A DNA stretch of 64,000 nt from NCBI RefSeq assembly GCF_000010725.1, contig NC_013858.1:496001-560000 (forward strand), in the 5' to 3' direction. The translations under genes and the position numbers were made by a program. Source of the DNA: Azospirillum sp. B510 (lineage in GTDB: Bacteria; Pseudomonadota; Alphaproteobacteria; Azospirillales; Azospirillaceae). Below the pieces are notes generated by a model. The model did no database searches, was not told the DNA's origin, and saw only the letters and a program-made list of their open reading frames with translations. This document shows positions 35,979-46,112 of this stretch, piece by piece (position 1 is the first letter of the stretch; every line of letters starts with the position of its first letter).

Positions 35979-38123
35979 TTACCAGCGGTAGCGCAGGCCG
36001 GCGGTCACCGTCCGCCGATAGCCGTAGGCGCACCATTCGCCGTAATAGCAGGAGGCGACATACTCCTTGTCGAACAGGTTCTTGCTGTTGACGGTGACCT
36101 CCGCCCCCCGCAGCTTGGGCGACAGGGCCCCCAGATCGTAGGAGACGGTGGCGTCCACCAGGGTGAAGGACGGCACCTTGAAGCTGTTCGCCGTGTTCAC
36201 CGTGCCGCCGGTGAAGCGGACACCGGCGCCGACGCCCAGCCCGGCCAGCGGGGTCGCCTCCGGCAGATGGTACATCGCCCAGGCCGACGCCTGATGGCGC
36301 GGCACCGCGGCCAGGCGCTTGCCCTCCAGCCCGTCATTGTCCTTGGTGTATGTGGTGTCGAGGAAGGTGTAGGTGCCGATCAGCTCGAGATCCTTGGTCA
36401 CGCCGACCTTGGCCTCCAGCTCGACGCCGCGCGACCGCGCCTCGCCGCTCTGGACGGAGAAGCCGGGATGGGCGGGATCCCTGGTCAGCAGGTTGCTGCG
36501 GGTCAGGTCGAACAGCGCCGCGGTGAACAGGCTGTTGAGGCCGGGCGGCTGATACTTCACGCCGACCTCGTACTGGGTGCCCTTTTCCGGCTTGAAGGGC
36601 GCGCCGGAGAAATTGACGCCGCTGCTGGGCGTGAAGGATTCGGCATAGCTGACATAGGGAGCGAGGCCGTTCTCGAAGACATAGGTCAGGCCGGCGCGGC
36701 CGGTCCAGGCCTGATCGGACTGGGTGCTGCCGCCGCCGCTCGTGGTCGAAGTGGTCTTCGCCCAATCGCGGCGTCCGGCGACCGTCAGGATGAAGCCGCC
36801 GAGCCTCAACTGGTCCTGCAGATAGACGCCGGTCTGGCGCCCGTCGATCTCGGTGCGGCTGGTCGGCGGCCGGGTGACGGCGATGCCATAGACCGGATTG
36901 AACACGTCGATCGACGGCGCCGCCCCGAAGCCGGCGGTGTAATGGCCGTCGAGCCGCTGGTGATCGATGCCGGCCAGCAGCGTGTGCCGGACCGGACCGG
37001 TGGAGAAGCGCCCTTCGATCTGGTTGTCGAAGGCGTAGGCGTTCATCTCCTCCCGCGAGGTGGCGATGCCGCGGAAGAGGCTGCGGTTGTCCGACGACAG
37101 GCCGTTGGCATACAGGCTGTCATAGGCGACCTTGGCGTTCAGCCAGCGCCCGTTCAGCCGGACGGTCCAGACATCGCTCAGCCTCTTGTCGAAGGCGTAG
37201 CCGAGGGAGGCCTGGCGGCGGTCGAATTTCTCGAAATTCGGGTCGCCGTCATAGAAATCGACCGGGATCCGGCCCAGCGGGTTGGGCAGCACCGTGCCCT
37301 GTGCCGGGATGCCGCCATAGGAATTGCCCTTCGGGTCATGCTGGTAGAAGCCCAGCAGGGTCAGGCTGGTCTCGGCGTCCGGCCTCCAGGTGACGGAGGG
37401 GGCGACGGCGATCCGCTGATTCTCCGTCATCCGGATCTGGCCGTCCTCGCTCAGGCCGACGGCGGTCAGGCGGTAGAGGAATTTACCGTCCTTGTCGATC
37501 GGGCCGGAGAAATCGGCGGTGCCGCGCCAATGGTTGTCGGTACCATATTCGATCCCGACCTCGTTCAGCGCGGTGGCGGTCGGGCGCTTGGAGACCTGGT
37601 TGATCAGGCCGCCGGCCGGCGACTGGCCGTAGAGCACCGAGGTCGGCCCCTTCAGCACCTCCGCCCGCTCCAGCAGATAGGGATCGATCTGGGAGGTGGT
37701 GTAATAGAGGGACTGGAGCTTCAGCCCGTTCAGATAGATGTCGGCGTCGAAGCCGCGCACCTTCAGCTGGTCGTAGCGGGTCGCCACCGCGCCGCGCGTC
37801 TCCGCCGTGACGCCGGCGGTATAGCGCACCACCTGATTCAGCGTCTGCGCGTTCTGATCGCGGATCTGATCGGCCGGAATGACCGAGATCGACTGCGGCG
37901 TCTCGATCAGCGGCGTGTCGGTCTTGGTGCCGGTCGCCTGCTGGTTGGCGACATAGCCGGTCACCGGCGACAGGGCCGTTTCCCCCCGCCCGGTCACCGT
38001 CACCGCCGGCATCTGCACCGCGGCGCCATTGCCGGCACCATTGCCGGAGCTTTGCGCCCCCGCCACCGCTGGCACCATCAGGCCGGCCAGCACCATCACG
38101 CCGAACGTCGTTCCCTGCGACAT
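35979..38123 (-). CDS. TonB-dependent siderophore receptor
   Basis: 714 residues from ATG 38123; a GTG at 38168 would add 15 residues before the signal peptide and is less likely. Signal peptide MSQGTTFGVMVLAGLMVPAVAGA, then the TonB box/plug region (MPAVTVTGRG, TPQSISVIPADQIRDQ, VLYGQSPAGGLINQVSKRP) and a 22-strand barrel ending in the aromatic residue of GLRYRW. This is the ferrichrome/pyoverdine-type receptor family of the outer membrane, importing a ferric siderophore whose identity cannot be read. Fur-box-like sites lie upstream. The PepSY gene and a small membrane gene follow on the same strand. Confidence 0.92.
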   Translation of the reverse strand: MSQGTTFGVMVLAGLMVPAVAGAQSSGNGAGNGAAVQMPAVTVTGRGETALSPVTGYVANQQATGTKTDTPLIETPQSISVIPADQIRDQNAQTLNQVVRYTAGVTAETRGAVATRYDQLKVRGFDADIYLNGLKLQSLYYTTSQIDPYLLERAEVLKGPTSVLYGQSPAGGLINQVSKRPTATALNEVGIEYGTDNHWRGTADFSGPIDKDGKFLYRLTAVGLSEDGQIRMTENQRIAVAPSVTWRPDAETSLTLLGFYQHDPKGNSYGGIPAQGTVLPNPLGRIPVDFYDGDPNFEKFDRRQASLGYAFDKRLSDVWTVRLNGRWLNAKVAYDSLYANGLSSDNRSLFRGIATSREEMNAYAFDNQIEGRFSTGPVRHTLLAGIDHQRLDGHYTAGFGAAPSIDVFNPVYGIAVTRPPTSRTEIDGRQTGVYLQDQLRLGGFILTVAGRRDWAKTTSTTSGGGSTQSDQAWTGRAGLTYVFENGLAPYVSYAESFTPSSGVNFSGAPFKPEKGTQYEVGVKYQPPGLNSLFTAALFDLTRSNLLTRDPAHPGFSVQSGEARSRGVELEAKVGVTKDLELIGTYTFLDTTYTKDNDGLEGKRLAAVPRHQASAWAMYHLPEATPLAGLGVGAGVRFTGGTVNTANSFKVPSFTLVDATVSYDLGALSPKLRGAEVTVNSKNLFDKEYVASCYYGEWCAYGYRRTVTAGLRYRW

Positions 38124-38169
38124 CGGGCCACGTTCACCCTGCTTCCCCACTGTCTTGCCCCCAAACACT

Positions 38170-38188
38170 AATAAGAATCATTCTCATT
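38170..38188 (-). promoter_or_regulatory. Fur-box-like site 1
   Basis: AATAAGAATCATTCTCATT, 47-65 bp upstream of the receptor start, shows the dyad of GAAT/ATTC-type Fur boxes. AT-rich DNA in an otherwise GC-rich window supports a promoter here. It would make the receptor iron-repressed. Confidence 0.5.
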
Positions 38189-38205
38189 TCAAAAACCGTC
38201 ATAGT

Positions 38206-38224
38206 GCAAATGATTATCATCTTC
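38206..38224 (-). promoter_or_regulatory. Fur-box-like site 2
   Basis: GCAAATGATTATCATCTTC contains AATGATTATCAT, close to the core of the Fur consensus. It lies between the receptor gene and the divergent RND pump, nearer the receptor; iron control of the pump is possible but less likely. Confidence 0.55.
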
Positions 38225-38372
38225 AATACCTATCAGCGTATGCAGTCCTCAAAAAATCTTCGCGACCCTCCGACGAATCCGCCCAACCGCCCCGTATCAG
38301 GGACGGACGAAAAGACCGGGGCGGCCACGCGCGCCGCCCGGTCGAACGTCGGGGCAAGCGTCGGAACAGGTC

Positions 38373-39692
38373 ATGACGATTCGTTGGAAGCCGGTGGTCA
38401 CCGGTGTTGTTCTCGCCGGTCTGGTCGGCGGCGTCGGCTATGCGGTCCAACAGAAGCTGATGCCCCCGGCGGCGCAGCCGGGCCAGTCTCCCGGTCCGCG
38501 CGGCGCGTCCGGGGCGCGCAACAGCGTGGTGGCGGTGCAGGCCGGCACGGTGGCGCGCGAGGATGTGCCGATCTGGTTCGACGGCATCGGCACCGTCCAG
38601 GCCTTCAACACCGTCACCGTGCGCGCCCGCGTCGATGGCGAGTTGCAACGCGTCTCGCTTCAGGAAGGGCAGCTGGTCAAGGCCGGCGACCTGCTGGCGA
38701 CCATCGATTCCCGGCCGCTCCAGGCCCAGCTCGCCCAGGCGGTCGCCAAGAAGGCGCAGGACGAGGCGCAGCTCGCCAACGCAAGGCGCGACCTGGAGCG
38801 CAACATGGGGCTGAAGGAATTCGCCTCGCGCCAGACCGTCGACACCCAGCGCGCCCTGGTCGCCCAGTACGAGGCGCAGATCCGCGCCGACGAGGCGGCG
38901 ATCGAGGCGGTCCAGGTCCAGCTGAACTACACCACCGTCACCGCCCCGCTCAGCGGCCGCATCGGCCTGCGCAACGTCGACCAGGGCAATGTGGTGCGGG
39001 CCAGCGACCAGACCGGCATCGTCACCATCACCCAGATCCAGCCGATCGCCGTCCTCTTCACCCTGCCGGAGAAACAGCTCCAGGCGGTGCTCGCCGCCCA
39101 GGCGCAAGGGCCGGTCAAGGTCGAGGCGCTGGACCGCGAGGGCCGCCGCCTGCTCGACAGCGGCGGCCTGTCGGTGGTGGACAACCTGATCGACACCGGC
39201 ACCGGCACCATCCGGCTGAAGGCGGAGATGCCCAACGACCCGCAAAAGCTGTGGCCGGGCCAGTTCGTCAATGTCCGCCTGCTCTCCACCATCCGCCGCG
39301 GCGCCACCACCGTGCCCTCCACCGTGGTGCAGCGCGGCCCCCAGGGCACCTACGCCTATGTCATCAAGGATGACCTGACGGTGGAGCAGCGCCCGATCAA
39401 GGTCGCCCGCCAGGAGGAGAACAAGGCGATCATCGACGAGGGGCTGACCCCCGGCGAGCGGGTGGTGGTGGACGGCCAATACCGCCTGCAACCCGGCTCC
39501 AGGATCCGCATCATCGAGCCGGTCGCCGCGGCGGAACCGGCGGACAGGAGCGCGGATAAGGGAACGCCCGAGACGGCCCCCGCCGGCCAGCCGCAGGACC
39601 CGGCCGCCCGCGAAAACCGGCGGCGCGAACACCAGCCGGGAGAAGGACGGCAACGTGACGGGCAACAACGCGAGGGGCGGCAACCCTCATGA
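38373..39692 (+). CDS. mdtA: RND efflux periplasmic adaptor (MdtA-like)
   Basis: 439 residues. An N-terminal membrane anchor (VVTGVVLAGLVGGVGYAV) is followed by the membrane-fusion-protein order: lipoyl/barrel-sandwich halves (VRARVDGELQRVSLQEGQLVKAGD and TTVTAPLSGRIGLRNVDQGN), a helical hairpin between (~110-190), and a beta-barrel and membrane-proximal domain. It links the inner-membrane pump to an outer-membrane channel not found here. The last 50 residues are Gln/Arg/Pro-rich and disordered. The stop overlaps the start of the first pump gene. MdtA of E. coli exports bile salts and novobiocin-like drugs; the substrate here is unknown. Confidence 0.88.
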   Translation: MTIRWKPVVTGVVLAGLVGGVGYAVQQKLMPPAAQPGQSPGPRGASGARNSVVAVQAGTVAREDVPIWFDGIGTVQAFNTVTVRARVDGELQRVSLQEGQLVKAGDLLATIDSRPLQAQLAQAVAKKAQDEAQLANARRDLERNMGLKEFASRQTVDTQRALVAQYEAQIRADEAAIEAVQVQLNYTTVTAPLSGRIGLRNVDQGNVVRASDQTGIVTITQIQPIAVLFTLPEKQLQAVLAAQAQGPVKVEALDREGRRLLDSGGLSVVDNLIDTGTGTIRLKAEMPNDPQKLWPGQFVNVRLLSTIRRGATTVPSTVVQRGPQGTYAYVIKDDLTVEQRPIKVARQEENKAIIDEGLTPGERVVVDGQYRLQPGSRIRIIEPVAAAEPADRSADKGTPETAPAGQPQDPAARENRRREHQPGEGRQRDGQQREGRQPS

Positions 39693-42600
39693 GCATCTCC
39701 ACCCCCTTCATCCTGCGTCCGGTCGCCACCGGGCTGCTGATGCTGGCGGTCGTGCTGCTCGGCCTGCTCGGCTACAGCGCGCTGCCGATCTCCTCGCTGC
39801 CGACGGTCGATTTCCCGACGGTGCGCGTCACCACCCAGCTTCCGGGGGCGGCACCCGAGGTGATGGCCTCCTCGGTCACCGCCCCCCTGGAACGCCAGCT
39901 CGGCCAGATCGCCGGCATCTCCTCGATGATCTCGACCAGCTCCTTCGGGCTGTCGGTCATCACCCTGCAATTCGACCTCAGCCGCGACATCGACGCGGCG
40001 TCGCAGGACGTGCAGTCGGCGATCAGCGCCGCGTCGGGCACGCTGCCCAAGGGGCTGCCGAACCCGCCGGTCTATGACAAGGTCAATCCGGCCGACACGC
40101 CGGTGATGGTGCTGGCGCTGAGTTCGGAATCCTTGCGGCTGGAGACCGTCAGCGACGCCGCCGACACGCTGCTGGCGCAGAAGCTGTCCCAGGTCGACGG
40201 CGTCGGCTATGTCGGGATCGAGGGGGGCTTGCGCCCCGCCGTGCGCGTGCAGGTGAACCCGGCCGCCGTCGCCGGTCTCGGGCTGACGCTGGAGGATGTG
40301 CGGAGCACCATCACCCAGGCCAACGTCAACGCGCCCAAGGGCAGCTTCGACGGACCGCGCCAGTCCTGGTCGATCGGCGTCAACGACCAGATCGAGAACG
40401 CCGCCGCCTACCGCCCGGTGATCGTCGCCTACCGGAACGGCGGGCCGGTGCGGCTGTCCGACATCGGCACCGTGGTCGATTCGGTGGAGAACACCCGGCT
40501 GGCCGCCTGGCATGACGGCAAGCCAGCGGTGCTGCTGAACGTGCTGCGCCAGCCCGGCGCCAACATCATCGACACGGTGGACCGCATCCGCAAACTGCTG
40601 CCCGCGCTCCAGGCCAGCCTGCCGCCGCAGATCCACATGGCGGTGCTGACCGACCGGACGGAGACCATCCGCGCCTCGGTGGTCGACGTGCAGAAGACGC
40701 TGGTGCTGACCGCCGGTCTGGTGGTGCTGGTGATCTTCCTGTTCCTGCGCAAGGCCTGGGCCACCGTCATCCCGGCCGCGGCATTGCCGCTGTCGCTGAT
40801 CGGCACCTTCGGCATCATGGCGCTGTGCGGCTTCAGCCTGGACAATTTGTCGCTGATGGCGCTGACCATCGCGTCCGGCTTCGTCGTCGACGACGCCATC
40901 GTGATGATCGAGAACATCGTCCGCCACATCGAGGAGGGCGAGACGCCGTTGCAGGCGGCCTTGAAGGGGGCCAGCCAGATCGGCTTCACCGTGGTCTCGC
41001 TGACCCTGTCGCTGATCGCGGTGTTCATCCCGCTCCTGTTCATGGGCGGGGTGGTCGGCCGGCTGTTCCGCGAATTCGCCATCACCCTGTCGATCGCGGT
41101 GCTGGTGTCGGCGGTGATCTCGCTGACGCTGACGCCGATGATGTGCGCCCGCCTGCTCAAGCCCGAAACCGAGACCAGGCCCAACGGCCTGTTCCGCTGG
41201 ACCGAGCGCGGCTTCGACGCGTTGCTGAACGGCTATGCCGCCTCGCTGCGCTTCGTCCTGCGCCACCAGCCGGCGACCCTGCTGGTCACCATCGCCACGC
41301 TGGCCGCCACGCTCCACCTCTATGCCGTGGTGCCGAAGGGCTTCCTGCCGCAGCAGGACACCGGCGTCATCATCGGCGTGACCGACGCCGCCGCCTCGAT
41401 CTCGGTCAAGGCGATGGCGGAGCGCCAGCGCGAGGTCGCCGACATCGTGCGGCGCGATCCCGACGTCGCCGGGGTGGCCAGCTTCGTCGGCACCGGCACG
41501 GTGAACGCCACCACCAACACCGGCAACCTGACCATCGCGCTGAAGCCGCGCGACCAGCGAGGCGCCTCGGCGGAGGAGATCATCGCCCGGCTGCGCGCCG
41601 CCACCTCCGACCTGAAGGGCGTGTCGCTGTTCATGCAGGCGGTGCAGGACGTGCAGATCGACAGCCGGGTCAGCCGCACCCAGTACCAGTATGTCCTTCA
41701 GGACGCCGACCCGCGCGAGCTGGAGAACTGGACCCCGCGCCTGCTCGACGCCCTGCGGGCGCGGCCGGAGCTGACCGACGTGGCGACCGACCAGCAGCCG
41801 GACGGCTTGCAGGTCTATCTCGCCATCGACCGCGACGCCGCCAGCCGGCTGCATGTGCTGCCCCAGGCGATCGACGACACGCTCTATGACGCCTTCGGCC
41901 AGCGCCAGGTCTCGACCATCTACACCCAGACCAACCAGTACCGGGTGATCCTGGAGGTGGAGCCGTCCTTCCAGATGGACCCGGCGTCGCTGTCCAAGAT
42001 CTATGTGAAGTCCAGCGGTGGCCCAAATGGAACCACCGTGGTGCCGCTGAACGCCGTGGTGTCGGTGGTGCGCCGGACCGCCCCGCTGGTCATCACCCAC
42101 CAGGGCCAGTTCCCCTCCGTCACCCTGTCCTTCAACGTGGCGCCCGGCGTCTCGCTGGGGGCGGCGGTGGCGGCGATCCAGGAGGCGCGGGCCGGCATCG
42201 GCATGCCCGAAACCGCCACCGCCCGCTTCGCCGGAACGGCGGCCGAGTTCCGCTCCTCGCTCGACAGCCAGCCCTGGCTGATCCTGGCGGCGGTGGTCGC
42301 CGTCTACATCGTGCTGGGCGTGCTGTACGAGAGCACGATCCACCCCATCACCATCCTGTCGACCCTGCCGTCGGCCGGCATCGGCGCCCTGCTGGCGCTG
42401 ATGGCGACCGGGCATGATCTGTCGCTGATCGCGCTGGTCGGCATCGTGCTGCTGATCGGCATCGTCAAGAAGAACGCCATCATGATGATCGACTTCGCCC
42501 TGGAGGCGGAGCGTCACCAGGGCATGGCGCCGGAACGCTCGATCTACGAGGCGTCGCTGCTGCGCTTCCGCCCGATCATGATGACCACCATGGCGGCGCT

Positions 42601-42844
42601 GCTCGGCGCCCTGCCGCTGGCGTTGGAGAACGGCACCGGGTCGGAGCTGCGACGGCCGATGGGCATCGCCATCGTCGGCGGCCTGGTGTTGAGCCAGGTG
42701 CTGACGCTCTACACCACGCCGGTGGTCTACCTCTACATGGACCGGCTTGGCGACCGGCTCGGCCGCTGGCTGCGGCCCCGGCGCCGGAAGCCGGCGGCCG
42801 AGCCGGGCAACGACGCCTCCGCCGACCGCGCGGCGGCGGAGTAG
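39689..42844 (+). CDS. mdtB: RND efflux inner-membrane pump, first subunit (MdtB-like)
   Basis: 1051 residues, the full RND length, with 12 membrane helices in two repeats and two large periplasmic loops. The proton-relay Asp pair is present (FVVDDAIVMIENIVRHIEEG in helix 4), along with FRPIMMTTMAALLGALPLAL and LYESTIHPITILSTLPSAG in the second half. Start ATG 39689 overlaps the adaptor stop (ATGA). The tandem of two different pump genes after one adaptor is the mdtABC layout, where MdtB and MdtC form a heterotrimer. Drug or bile-salt efflux is expected from the family, though metals cannot be excluded. Confidence 0.9.
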   Translation: MSISTPFILRPVATGLLMLAVVLLGLLGYSALPISSLPTVDFPTVRVTTQLPGAAPEVMASSVTAPLERQLGQIAGISSMISTSSFGLSVITLQFDLSRDIDAASQDVQSAISAASGTLPKGLPNPPVYDKVNPADTPVMVLALSSESLRLETVSDAADTLLAQKLSQVDGVGYVGIEGGLRPAVRVQVNPAAVAGLGLTLEDVRSTITQANVNAPKGSFDGPRQSWSIGVNDQIENAAAYRPVIVAYRNGGPVRLSDIGTVVDSVENTRLAAWHDGKPAVLLNVLRQPGANIIDTVDRIRKLLPALQASLPPQIHMAVLTDRTETIRASVVDVQKTLVLTAGLVVLVIFLFLRKAWATVIPAAALPLSLIGTFGIMALCGFSLDNLSLMALTIASGFVVDDAIVMIENIVRHIEEGETPLQAALKGASQIGFTVVSLTLSLIAVFIPLLFMGGVVGRLFREFAITLSIAVLVSAVISLTLTPMMCARLLKPETETRPNGLFRWTERGFDALLNGYAASLRFVLRHQPATLLVTIATLAATLHLYAVVPKGFLPQQDTGVIIGVTDAAASISVKAMAERQREVADIVRRDPDVAGVASFVGTGTVNATTNTGNLTIALKPRDQRGASAEEIIARLRAATSDLKGVSLFMQAVQDVQIDSRVSRTQYQYVLQDADPRELENWTPRLLDALRARPELTDVATDQQPDGLQVYLAIDRDAASRLHVLPQAIDDTLYDAFGQRQVSTIYTQTNQYRVILEVEPSFQMDPASLSKIYVKSSGGPNGTTVVPLNAVVSVVRRTAPLVITHQGQFPSVTLSFNVAPGVSLGAAVAAIQEARAGIGMPETATARFAGTAAEFRSSLDSQPWLILAAVVAVYIVLGVLYESTIHPITILSTLPSAGIGALLALMATGHDLSLIALVGIVLLIGIVKKNAIMMIDFALEAERHQGMAPERSIYEASLLRFRPIMMTTMAALLGALPLALENGTGSELRRPMGIAIVGGLVLSQVLTLYTTPVVYLYMDRLGDRLGRWLRPRRRKPAAEPGNDASADRAAAE

Positions 42845-42850
42845 CCGGCC

Positions 42851-45800
42851 ATGCTGCCCCCCAATCCCCTAGGCAACCCGCTCTCCTCGGCCGCCTCGCT
42901 CTCCGCCCTGTTCATCCGGCGGCCGGTCGGCACCGCGCTGCTGATGGTCGGGCTGATGATCCTGGGGGCGGTGGCCTATCGCTTCCTGCCGGTGGCGCCG
43001 CTGCCGCAGGTCGAATTCCCCACCATCATCGTCACCGCCTCGCTGCCGGGCGCCAGCCCGGAGACCATGGCGGCCTCGGTCGCCACCCCCTTGGAACGCC
43101 GGCTCTCCCGCATCGCCGGGGTGTCGGAGATGACGTCGAACAGCAAGCTCGGCAGCACGGTCGTCGTCGTCCAGTTCGACCTGAACCGCGATGTCGAGGC
43201 GGCGTCGCGCGACGTGCAGGCGGCGATCAACGCCGCCGGCGGCGACCTGCCGGCCGACCTGCCGAGCCCGCCCCGGATGCGGCGCATCAACCCGGCCGAC
43301 GCGCCGGTGATGACGCTGGCGATGACCTCGACCACGCTGGCCCCGGCGGAGCTCTACAATCTGGCCGACAGCGTCATCGGCCAGCGGCTGAGCCAGATCG
43401 AGGGGGTGGCCCAGGTCACCATCAACGGGGCGGAGAAGACGGCGGTGCGCGTGCGCGTCAACGCCACCGCCGCCGCCAACATGGGCGTCAGCCTGGACGC
43501 GATCCGAACCGTCATTTCCCAGGCCAACGCCAACGGCGCCAAGGGCAGCTTCGACGGCACCCATGAATCCTGGGCGATCGGCGCCAGCGACCAGCTGTTC
43601 GACGCCGACGCCTACCGCCGGCTGATCGTGACCGAGAGGAACGGCGCCGTCGTCCGGCTCGGCGACGTCGCCGACGTGATCGAGGCGCCGGAGAACAGAT
43701 ACACCGCCGCCTGGCAGGACGGCCATCGCGCCATCCTGATCAACATCCAGAAGCAGCCCGGCTCCAACGTGGTCGACACGGTGGACCGCATCCGGGCGGA
43801 ACTGCCGACGCTGCGCGGCTGGATGCCGCCGGGCGTCAGCCTGTCGGTGCGCACCGACCGCACGCCGACCATCCGCGCCTCCATCGACGACGTGCAGAAG
43901 ACGCTGGCGGTCACGGTGGCGCTGGTGGTGATGGTGATGGCGCTGTTCCTGCGCCGGCTGTGGGCGACGGTGATCCCGGCGGCCTCGGTGCCGCTGTCGC
44001 TGGCCGGCACCTGCGGCGTGATGTGGATCGTCGGCTACAGCCTGGACAATTTCTCGCTGATGGCGCTGACCATCTCGGTCGGCTTCGTGGTCGACGACGC
44101 CATCGTCGTCATCGAGAACATCGTCCGCCACATCGAAAAGGGCGCCAGGCCCTTCGAGGCGGCGGTGGCGGGAACCCGGCAGGTCGCCTTCACCGTGGTG
44201 TCGATCAGCCTGTCGCTGGTCGCCGTCTTCATCCCCATCCTGTTCATGGGCGGCATCCAGGGCCGGCTGTTCCGCGAATTCGCCGTCGTCCTGTCGGTCG
44301 CCATCGCCGTGTCGGCGGTGGTGTCGCTGACCCTGACGCCGATGATGTGCGCCCATCTGCTGCGACCGGAGACGGAGCGCGGGCCGACCGGCCGCCTCGG
44401 CCGCGCGCTGGGCTGGGTCGGCGACCGGCTGTTCGGGCTCCATGCCGGCGGGCTCGACTGGGTGCTGGCCCACCGCCGGGCCATGCTGCTGGCGACCGCC
44501 GCCATCATCGGCGTCAGCGTCTGGCTCTACGGACAGGTGCCGAAGGGCTTCGTGCCGCAGCAGGACACCGGCCTCTTGATCGGCTTCAGCGACCCGCCGC
44601 CCGACATCTCCTTCCGCGCCATGGTGTCGCGCCAGCGCGCCCTTCAGGACGCGGTGGCCGGGGATCCGGCGGTGGACAGCGTCGGCGGCACCATCGGCGG
44701 CGGCGGCCCCGGCGGCACCTATTCCGGCCAGATCGTCATCGGGCTGAAGCCGAAGGACGAGCGCGACGACCTCGCCACCGTCATCCAGCGGCTGCGCCAG
44801 CGCGCCGGCAAGGTGCCGGGGGTGCAGCTCTATCTGACGCCGGTGCAGGACATCCGGGTCGGCGGCTTCCAGGGGCGCAGCCAGTACCGCTACAGCCTTC
44901 AGGACGCCGACATCTCCGCGCTGAACGAGTGGGCGCCCAAGCTGGTCGACAAGATGCGCACCCTGCCGGAGTTGGTCGACGTCGCCAACGACCGCCAGAA
45001 CGGCGGCGTCCAGGCCAACGTCATCGTCGACCGCGACGCGGCGTCCCGCCTCGGCGTGTCGCTGAGCGCCCTGGAATCGACGCTTTACGACGCCTTCGGC
45101 CAGCGTCAGGTCTCGACCATGTATCTGATGCAGAACCAGCACAAGGTGGTGCTGGAGGTCGAGCCGTCGGAGGCGCTCGGCCCCGACGACCTGAAGCGGA
45201 TCTTCGTGCCCGGCCGCGGCGGCATGGTGCCCTTGTCGGCGGTGTCGCGCGTCGTCATCGGCAACCAGGCCGCCAGCATCCAGCACCAGAGCGGCTTTCC
45301 GGTCGCCAACCTGACCTTCGACCTCGCCCCCGGCGTCTCGCTGTCCCAGGCGACCGAGCTGATCCAGCGCGCGGCCGAGGACATCGGCATGCCGGCCAGC
45401 ATCCGCGCCGGCTTCCAGGGCGACGCGCGGGCCTTCCAGCAATCGGCCTCCAGCCAGCCGCTGCTGATCCTGGCGGCGCTGATCACCATCTACATCGTGC
45501 TGGGCGTGCTGTACGAAAGCCTGATCCACCCGCTGACCATCCTGTCGACCCTGCCGTCGGCCGGGCTGGGGGCGCTGATCGCGCTGATCCTGACCGGCTA
45601 CGACCTGTCGATCGTGGCGCTGATCGGCATCATCCTGCTGGTGGGCATCGTCAAGAAGAACGCCATCATGATGATCGACTTCGCCCTGGAGGCGGAGCGG
45701 ACGCGCGGCCTGTCGCCCTTGGAGGCGATCCGCGAGGCCGGGCTGGTCCGCTTCCGCCCGATCATGATGACGACGATGGCGGCGCTGCTCGGCGCGGTTC

Positions 45801-45982
45801 CGCTGGCCTTCGACTATGGCACCGGCGGCGAGATCCGCCGTCCGCTCGGCATCGCCATCATCGGCGGGCTGCTGGTCAGCCAGATGCTGACGCTCTACAC
45901 CACGCCGGTGGTCTATCTGACGCTGGAACGGCTGGCCCTGCGGCGCCACCGCCGCGCCGCCATCGCCGCGCCCGCGGAATAG
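42851..45982 (+). CDS. mdtC: RND efflux inner-membrane pump, second subunit (MdtC-like)
   Basis: 1043 residues, 6 bp after mdtB, and similar in layout but clearly diverged. The Asp pair is kept (FVVDDAIVVIENIVRHIEKG), as are the periplasmic porter domains and the C-terminal LYESLIHPLTILSTLPSAG. A Gly-rich stretch (GGTIGGGGPGGTYSG) sits in the second periplasmic loop near residue 620. It should assemble with the first subunit. A strong hairpin follows at 46028-46052, which may separate the pump from the sigma-factor genes. Confidence 0.9.
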   Translation: MLPPNPLGNPLSSAASLSALFIRRPVGTALLMVGLMILGAVAYRFLPVAPLPQVEFPTIIVTASLPGASPETMAASVATPLERRLSRIAGVSEMTSNSKLGSTVVVVQFDLNRDVEAASRDVQAAINAAGGDLPADLPSPPRMRRINPADAPVMTLAMTSTTLAPAELYNLADSVIGQRLSQIEGVAQVTINGAEKTAVRVRVNATAAANMGVSLDAIRTVISQANANGAKGSFDGTHESWAIGASDQLFDADAYRRLIVTERNGAVVRLGDVADVIEAPENRYTAAWQDGHRAILINIQKQPGSNVVDTVDRIRAELPTLRGWMPPGVSLSVRTDRTPTIRASIDDVQKTLAVTVALVVMVMALFLRRLWATVIPAASVPLSLAGTCGVMWIVGYSLDNFSLMALTISVGFVVDDAIVVIENIVRHIEKGARPFEAAVAGTRQVAFTVVSISLSLVAVFIPILFMGGIQGRLFREFAVVLSVAIAVSAVVSLTLTPMMCAHLLRPETERGPTGRLGRALGWVGDRLFGLHAGGLDWVLAHRRAMLLATAAIIGVSVWLYGQVPKGFVPQQDTGLLIGFSDPPPDISFRAMVSRQRALQDAVAGDPAVDSVGGTIGGGGPGGTYSGQIVIGLKPKDERDDLATVIQRLRQRAGKVPGVQLYLTPVQDIRVGGFQGRSQYRYSLQDADISALNEWAPKLVDKMRTLPELVDVANDRQNGGVQANVIVDRDAASRLGVSLSALESTLYDAFGQRQVSTMYLMQNQHKVVLEVEPSEALGPDDLKRIFVPGRGGMVPLSAVSRVVIGNQAASIQHQSGFPVANLTFDLAPGVSLSQATELIQRAAEDIGMPASIRAGFQGDARAFQQSASSQPLLILAALITIYIVLGVLYESLIHPLTILSTLPSAGLGALIALILTGYDLSIVALIGIILLVGIVKKNAIMMIDFALEAERTRGLSPLEAIREAGLVRFRPIMMTTMAALLGAVPLAFDYGTGGEIRRPLGIAIIGGLLVSQMLTLYTTPVVYLTLERLALRRHRRAAIAAPAE

Positions 45983-46027
45983 GGGGGGGCGGATGGGTGC
46001 CCTGATCCTACTCCACCCGCCAAGATC

Positions 46028-46052
46028 CCCTCTCCCCTCCGGGGGGAGAGGG
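46028..46052 (+). terminator. hairpin after mdtC
   Basis: 10-bp perfect stem (CCCTCTCCCC / GGGGAGAGGG) with a 5-base loop, 46 bp after the mdtC stop, with no T-tract. It resembles the core of the hairpin at 13231-13274, so it may be a dispersed intergenic palindrome and not a classic terminator. Confidence 0.5.
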
Positions 46053-46112
46053 AACTGGCACCCCCTCGCCCTCTTGGGCATAGTTCCCGCCCACGGCAGG
46101 AGCGGAGCCCCG

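Noticed and set aside
35946..38171. 741-codon plus-strand frame opposite the siderophore receptor
   Set aside because: No domain seen, and the receptor on the minus strand has signal peptide, plug and barrel end.
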